Source: UBA3206 sp963623875
GTDB lineage: Bacteria; Bacillota_I; Bacilli_A; Acholeplasmatales; Anaeroplasmataceae
Reading direction: 5' to 3'
Assembly: GCA_963623875.1 (NCBI GenBank)
Contig: CAVFNL010000041.1
Span: 1-64,000 of the forward strand
DNA: 64,000 nucleotides
Position 1 is the first letter of the stretch. Each line of letters starts with the position of its first letter. Of this stretch, positions 60,090-64,000 are shown in pieces. Under the pieces are notes generated by a model. It did not search any database and was not told the origin of the DNA. It worked only from the letters and a program-made list of their open reading frames with translations. The position numbers and the translations under genes are program-made.

Positions 60090-61523
60090 ATGCAAAATTT
60101 TATGGATAAGGATTTCTTATTAACTACAGAAACTGCTAAAAAATTATATCATGAACATGCAGAAGGACAACCTATTATAGATTATCACTGCCATCTTCAA
60201 CCAAAAGAAATTTATGAAGATAAAAAATTCCGTAACCTTGCTGAAGTTTGGTTAGGAGCAGGAGATAGATACGGAGACCACTATAAGTGGCGAGCTCTTC
60301 GTGCTAGAGGATATAGTGAAGATTCAATCTCAGGAAACGTTCCTGGACTTTCTCAAGAAGCCTCAGATAAACAAAAATATATGCAATTTGTTGAATCAAT
60401 GCCATATTTCGTAGGAAATCCATTATATCATTGGTCACACTTGGAAATGCAAAGATATTTTGATATCTATGATGTTATCAACAAACAAAACGCTGAAAAG
60501 ATTTGGACTGAAGCTAACAAGAAGTTAGAAACACTTACTGCTCGTCAAATGATGTACAAATTCAATGTTAAAGTTGTTTGTACTACTGATGATCCAGTTG
60601 ATGATCTTCATTATCATAAATTAATGAAAGAAGATAAGACTTTAAAAGTAGAAGTACGTCCTGCTTTCCGTCCTGATAAAGCAATTAATGTAGAACTTGA
60701 TTGGTTTGGATCATGGGTAGACCAATTATCTAAAGTTGTTGGATATAAACTAGATTCTATTGATACTTTCACTAAAGCTTTAGCTGAGCGTATTGATTTC
60801 TTCCATGAAATGGGATCACGTTTATCTGACCACGCTCTAGATGTTGTTCACTATGCACCAGCTACTAAAGAAGAAGTTAACGCTATTTATCTAAAAGGTT
60901 TAAAGAATGAGCCTATTTCTGATGAAGAGCAAGACAAATATAAAGGATATATCTTATTATTCTTAGGAAAAGAATATTCTAAACATGGTTGGGTACAACA
61001 ATATCATATTGGAGCTTTAAGAAATAACTCTAAATCTATGCTTAAGAAGATTGGACCTGATACAGGATTTGACGCAATTGAAGATTCTGTATACATGGAA
61101 AAATTATCTCAATTACTAGGAGCATTAGATGCTGAAGATGCTCTACCTAAGACTATCTTATATGATCTAAATCCTCGTGATAACTATGCGTTAATGGTTC
61201 TTGCTGGATGCTTCCAAAAAGAAGGTGTTAAGAACCGTGTTCAAGTAGGTACTGCTTGGTGGTTCCTAGATCAACAAGATGGAATGAGACAAAATATGGA
61301 AACAATGATGCAAGTTGCTATCATCAGTCAAACTGTAGGTATGTTAACTGACTCTCGTTCATTCTTAGCATATCCTCGTCATGAGTATTATAGACGTCTT
61401 CTTTGCCAAATGCTTGGTAATTTAGTTGAATCAGGACAATATCCTGCATCTGAATTAGAAACATTAGGAAAAATAGTTGAAGATATTTGCTACAATAACG
61501 CTCACGAATATTTTGGATTATAA
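60090..61523 (+). CDS. uxaC: Uronate isomerase (glucuronate/galacturonate isomerase)
   Basis: 477 aa. Converts D-galacturonate to D-tagaturonate and D-glucuronate to D-fructuronate. Metal-binding IIDYHCHLQP (about 30-39) and TDDPVDDLHYH (about 169-179), with SFLAYPRHEYYRR near the C-terminus. It ends the operon, which would turn galacturonate from the pectin locus into 2-keto-3-deoxygluconate. GAAGGAG precedes the ATG. Confidence 0.96.
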   Translation: MQNFMDKDFLLTTETAKKLYHEHAEGQPIIDYHCHLQPKEIYEDKKFRNLAEVWLGAGDRYGDHYKWRALRARGYSEDSISGNVPGLSQEASDKQKYMQFVESMPYFVGNPLYHWSHLEMQRYFDIYDVINKQNAEKIWTEANKKLETLTARQMMYKFNVKVVCTTDDPVDDLHYHKLMKEDKTLKVEVRPAFRPDKAINVELDWFGSWVDQLSKVVGYKLDSIDTFTKALAERIDFFHEMGSRLSDHALDVVHYAPATKEEVNAIYLKGLKNEPISDEEQDKYKGYILLFLGKEYSKHGWVQQYHIGALRNNSKSMLKKIGPDTGFDAIEDSVYMEKLSQLLGALDAEDALPKTILYDLNPRDNYALMVLAGCFQKEGVKNRVQVGTAWWFLDQQDGMRQNMETMMQVAIISQTVGMLTDSRSFLAYPRHEYYRRLLCQMLGNLVESGQYPASELETLGKIVEDICYNNAHEYFGL

Positions 61524-61530
61524 AATATAT

Positions 61531-61562
61531 AAGGCTTGTTTTATACAAGCCTTTATAATTTA
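61531..61562 (+). terminator. Probable terminator of uxaBAC
   Basis: AAGGCTTG (61531-61538) pairs with CAAGCCTT (61545-61552). The T-run is interrupted (TTTATAATTT), so read-through into the channel gene is possible. Confidence 0.65.
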
Positions 61563-61573
61563 AGGAGAAAGAA

Positions 61574-62482
61574 ATGATTGATAAAATAAATTATGGACTT
61601 ATTAAATTAATGGAAGAAACCTCAGATACTACTACAGAGAATAAGGTTGATTTTACATCAAGTGATTGGTGGAAAGGTAAATGGGAAGACTTAAAAGAAT
61701 GGGCTACAACTAATCTTGTTCGTTATATAATTGCTTTTATTGTAATGATTATCTGCATCAAAATTGTTGATGTAGTATGTAAGAAATTTTATAAAAGACT
61801 TATTAAAAAACAAGCAGACGCAACTATTTCTAAGGTATTCCAAAGCGTAATATCTAAAGTACTTAAGGTTTTAATTTTCCTAATGTTCTTAGGATACATT
61901 GGAATTGAAACTGCTTCAATTTCTGCTGTAATTGCGGCTTGTTCTGTTGGAATTGGTCTTGCAGTTCAAGGAGCTCTATCTAATTTTGCTGGTGGAATTT
62001 TAATAATTCTTACAAGACCATTTAGAATAGGTGATTTCATAGAAGCTCAAGGAATTGCTGGTACTGTTGAAAATATAGGACTTTTCTATACTGATGTTGT
62101 AACAACAGATAATGTTGTAAATATGGTACCTAATGGTATTCTTGCGAACGGTGTTATCACTAACAAATCAGTTAAAGATACAAGGCGTGTGGATTTAGTA
62201 TTCCCTATTGCATATGAAGCTGACTTTAGAAAAGCTGAAGCTGTAATTATTGATACATGCGCAAAAAATGAGCTTATTTTTAAGGACCCAGCACCATTCT
62301 GTCGTATTGGTGAATACAATGAATATACACTTGATTTAAAATGCCGTGTGTGGGTTAAGAGTGAAAATTATTGGGATGTATATTTCTATCTATTAGAAGA
62401 AGTATGGACTGCATTAGAAGTTAATGATATAGAAGTACCATATAATAGAATGGAATTATATGTTAAAAACAATCAAGAATAA
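61574..62482 (+). CDS. Small-conductance mechanosensitive channel, MscS family
   Basis: 302 aa. Opens on membrane tension to release solutes. One or two N-terminal helices (about 47-70), two further helices at about 100-120 and 122-150, with the pore helix rich in Gly and Ala (IGLAVQGALSNFAGG), then the MscS beta domain with ILTRPFRIGDFIE and MVPNGILANGVITN. The first 40 residues are acidic and soluble. AAGGAGAA precedes the ATG. Confidence 0.93.
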   Translation: MIDKINYGLIKLMEETSDTTTENKVDFTSSDWWKGKWEDLKEWATTNLVRYIIAFIVMIICIKIVDVVCKKFYKRLIKKQADATISKVFQSVISKVLKVLIFLMFLGYIGIETASISAVIAACSVGIGLAVQGALSNFAGGILIILTRPFRIGDFIEAQGIAGTVENIGLFYTDVVTTDNVVNMVPNGILANGVITNKSVKDTRRVDLVFPIAYEADFRKAEAVIIDTCAKNELIFKDPAPFCRIGEYNEYTLDLKCRVWVKSENYWDVYFYLLEEVWTALEVNDIEVPYNRMELYVKNNQE

Positions 62483-62498
62483 AATTTAATACTTTTTT

Positions 62499-62531
62499 AT
62501 AGAATGTAAGCAATTACATTCTATTTTTTTA
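62499..62531 (+). terminator. Intrinsic terminator after the MscS gene
   Basis: ATAGAATGTA pairs with TACATTCTAT, followed by a T-run. Confidence 0.9.
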
Positions 62532-62570
62532 TTTCTTTAGGTATATAATTTAGTTTGTCGAGGTGTTATT

Positions 62571-63527
62571 ATGGATTTTCAAACGACATTATTTAATGTA
62601 TTTATAGTATTATTATATGCACTACCAGCATTTGTTTTAGCTAAGGTTAAAATGGTAGACGCAACTCATTCAAAATCTATCGCAACCATTCTTTTATACA
62701 TATTATCTCCATGTATGATAATAAATGCATTTCAAGGAATTGAAAGAAGTAAAAAGATGGTTGAAAATATGGCTATATTTGTCATAGTTACATTATTGCT
62801 TCAAATATTAATGATTGCGCTTGCGTTTTCGTTTGCTCATTTTTATAACAAAAATAAAGATGAAGAACATAAACTTAAAAAAGTAGGACTTGCAGGTACA
62901 GCACTTGGAAATGTAGGATTCTTTGGACTTCCTATTGTTACAGCCCTTCTTAAAAATTATCCTGAAGCCGCAGTATATTCATCATTATTTGTACTTTCAA
63001 TGAACTTGATGATATTTACTGTAGGAGCATATGCTGTAACAGGTAGAAAAGAATATATGAGTCTTAAGAAAATGCTTTTAAATCCTACTACAATATCTGT
63101 TATTATTGCGATGGTTATTTATGGATTTGACATTGAATTTCAAAACACTATGGGTGATTTTGGACCACTTTTAGGTGATGCAATAAAATTACTTGGTAAA
63201 ATGACAACACCAGTATCTATGATAGTTTTAGGAATAAGGCTTGGTACAACATCGCTTAAGACTGTATTTACAAATTATCATGCATATATTGTCTCATTAA
63301 TAAAATTAGTAATCTTTCCACTATTATGCTTTGTAATTGTATACTTTACACCACTACCTTATTCAATGCGAGCATCAATTGTTATTTTAGCGTGTGCCCC
63401 ATGTGCATCATTAATCCTAAATTTAGCTGAAATGCTTGGATCAGAACAAGATTATGCCGCAAATGTGGTTTTAATATCAACATTATTATCGATTATTACC
63501 ATACCTTTGGTGCTTTTAATTCTTTAA
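62571..63527 (+). CDS. AEC-family transporter (auxin-efflux-carrier-like permease)
   Basis: 318 aa with about ten membrane helices in two inverted halves. Recognisable features are the ILYILSPCMIINAF first half, the GTALGNVGFFGLPI segment (about 106-119) and the MTTPVSMIVLGIRLG second half (about 209-223). In bacteria this family includes malate and other organic anion transporters; substrate unknown. GAGGTG precedes the ATG. It is a separate unit before leuS. Confidence 0.9.
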   Translation: MDFQTTLFNVFIVLLYALPAFVLAKVKMVDATHSKSIATILLYILSPCMIINAFQGIERSKKMVENMAIFVIVTLLLQILMIALAFSFAHFYNKNKDEEHKLKKVGLAGTALGNVGFFGLPIVTALLKNYPEAAVYSSLFVLSMNLMIFTVGAYAVTGRKEYMSLKKMLLNPTTISVIIAMVIYGFDIEFQNTMGDFGPLLGDAIKLLGKMTTPVSMIVLGIRLGTTSLKTVFTNYHAYIVSLIKLVIFPLLCFVIVYFTPLPYSMRASIVILACAPCASLILNLAEMLGSEQDYAANVVLISTLLSIITIPLVLLIL

Positions 63528-63581
63528 AAAAATAATTAAATATGGTATCATATAGTAGTTAGAATATGGAGTTGAATTTAT

Positions 63582-64000
63582 ATGGAATTTGATCACAAGA
63601 AAATAGAAAAGAAATGGCAAACTTATTGGGATGAAAACGAAACATTTAAAACTGATGTGTGGGATTTTTCTAAACCTAAATATTATGCCTTAGATATGTT
63701 CCCATATCCATCAGGACAAGGATTACATGTAGGTCATCCTGAAGGATATACTGCGACTGATATCGTATCTCGTAAAAAGAGAATGGAAGGATATAATGTA
63801 TTACATCCAATGGGATTTGATTCATTTGGTCTTCCAGCAGAACAATATGCAATAAAAACAGGAAATCATCCTGAAGGTTTTACATTAAAAAACATTGAAA
63901 CATTTACAAGGCAATTAAAAATGCTTGGATTTTCATTCGATTGGAGTAAACAAGTATCAACATGCGATCCTAAATTTTATAAATGGACACAATGGATATT
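63582..64000 (+). CDS. leuS: Leucyl-tRNA synthetase, N-terminal part (runs off the window)
   Basis: About 139 residues visible. Class I aminoacyl-tRNA synthetase that charges tRNA-Leu. The start MEFDHKKIEKKWQTYWDE, the HVGH form of the HIGH motif (within FPYPSGQGLHVGHPEGYTA, about 44-62), and the MGFDSFGLPAEQYAIKTG segment (about 83-100) are typical of bacterial LeuRS. TATCAT-like -10 and GGAG lie upstream. No T-box leader is seen; the gap from the AEC gene is only 54 bases. Confidence 0.96.
   Translation, partial: MEFDHKKIEKKWQTYWDENETFKTDVWDFSKPKYYALDMFPYPSGQGLHVGHPEGYTATDIVSRKKRMEGYNVLHPMGFDSFGLPAEQYAIKTGNHPEGFTLKNIETFTRQLKMLGFSFDWSKQVSTCDPKFYKWTQWI

Noticed and set aside
63528..63581. 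T-box leader upstream of leuS
   Set aside because: The gap is only 54 bases, with no specifier or antiterminator sequence.
1..64000. Mycoplasma-type genetic code with TGA as Trp
   Set aside because: The low G+C suggested it, but the atpI-like gene (40199-40201) and the walJ gene (56475-56477) end in TGA at sensible places next to coupled genes, and both tRNA-Trp sequences have anticodon CCA.
1..64000. CRISPR arrays, insertion sequences or rRNA genes
   Set aside because: No regularly spaced repeats, transposase genes or rRNA motifs were seen in the window.

Overview
The window looks like chromosome from an uncultured, strongly AT-rich member of the Bacilli/Mollicutes-related Firmicutes, probably an anaerobic gut or rumen organism. 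The reasons are a very low G+C content, AGGAGG-type ribosome binding sites, lipobox-bearing lipoproteins, a complete F-type ATP synthase operon, pectin and uronate catabolism, and TGA used as a stop (atpI-like and walJ-like genes end in TGA), so this is not the Mycoplasma code. A species cannot be named from the sequence.

Region 1 (1 to about 15,440) is a mobile element, probably the right end of a phage-like or plasmid-like insertion whose left end lies outside the window. It carries an intein-containing anaerobic ribonucleotide reductase (nrdD), its activase (nrdG), a ThyX-type thymidylate synthase, a membrane glycosyltransferase, a TM2 protein, a three-gene methyltransferase / DUF262-HNH / GIY-YIG cluster, two MPNW-type phage proteins, a run of orphan acidic proteins, and a tRNA-Trp. 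Most transcription units start with the same box, AAAACTATA, and end with their own terminator. Four of them carry an elaborate leader of two hairpins flanking a TCGTACGA palindrome. By eye the sequence GATC is absent from this whole region, but it is common to the right of it. The junction is marked by the 5' half of a second tRNA-Trp gene, cut off just after its anticodon loop.

Region 2 (15.6-27.2 kb) is ordinary chromosome: a giant CvpA-like membrane protein with tandem repeats, tRNA-His, a membrane protein with galU, a MocR-type regulator divergent from an ECF transporter S component, a beta-propeller protein and a methyltransferase.

Region 3 (27.2-38.8 kb) is a pectin-fragment locus: a cytosolic pectinesterase divergent from a ten-gene operon with two sugar permeases, a very large solute-binding lipoprotein, an MsmX-type ATPase, five small membrane proteins of unknown role and a cytosolic GH28 polygalacturonase. 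The galacturonate released inside the cell could feed the separate uxaB-uxaA-uxaC operon at 57.1-61.5 kb, giving 2-keto-3-deoxygluconate; the kinase and aldolase that follow are not in the window.

Region 4 (39.0-64.0 kb) holds rpiB, the ATP synthase operon (atpZ-I-B-E-F-H-A-G-D-C, with a c subunit suggestive of sodium coupling), a DUF1146-like gene, a YigZ-family gene, a fusion of CCA-adding enzyme with a YhaM-like 3'-5' exoribonuclease, two giant tandem lipoproteins resembling parvulin foldases, walJ-like and rlmH genes, uxaBAC, an MscS channel, an AEC transporter and the start of leuS, which runs off the right end.
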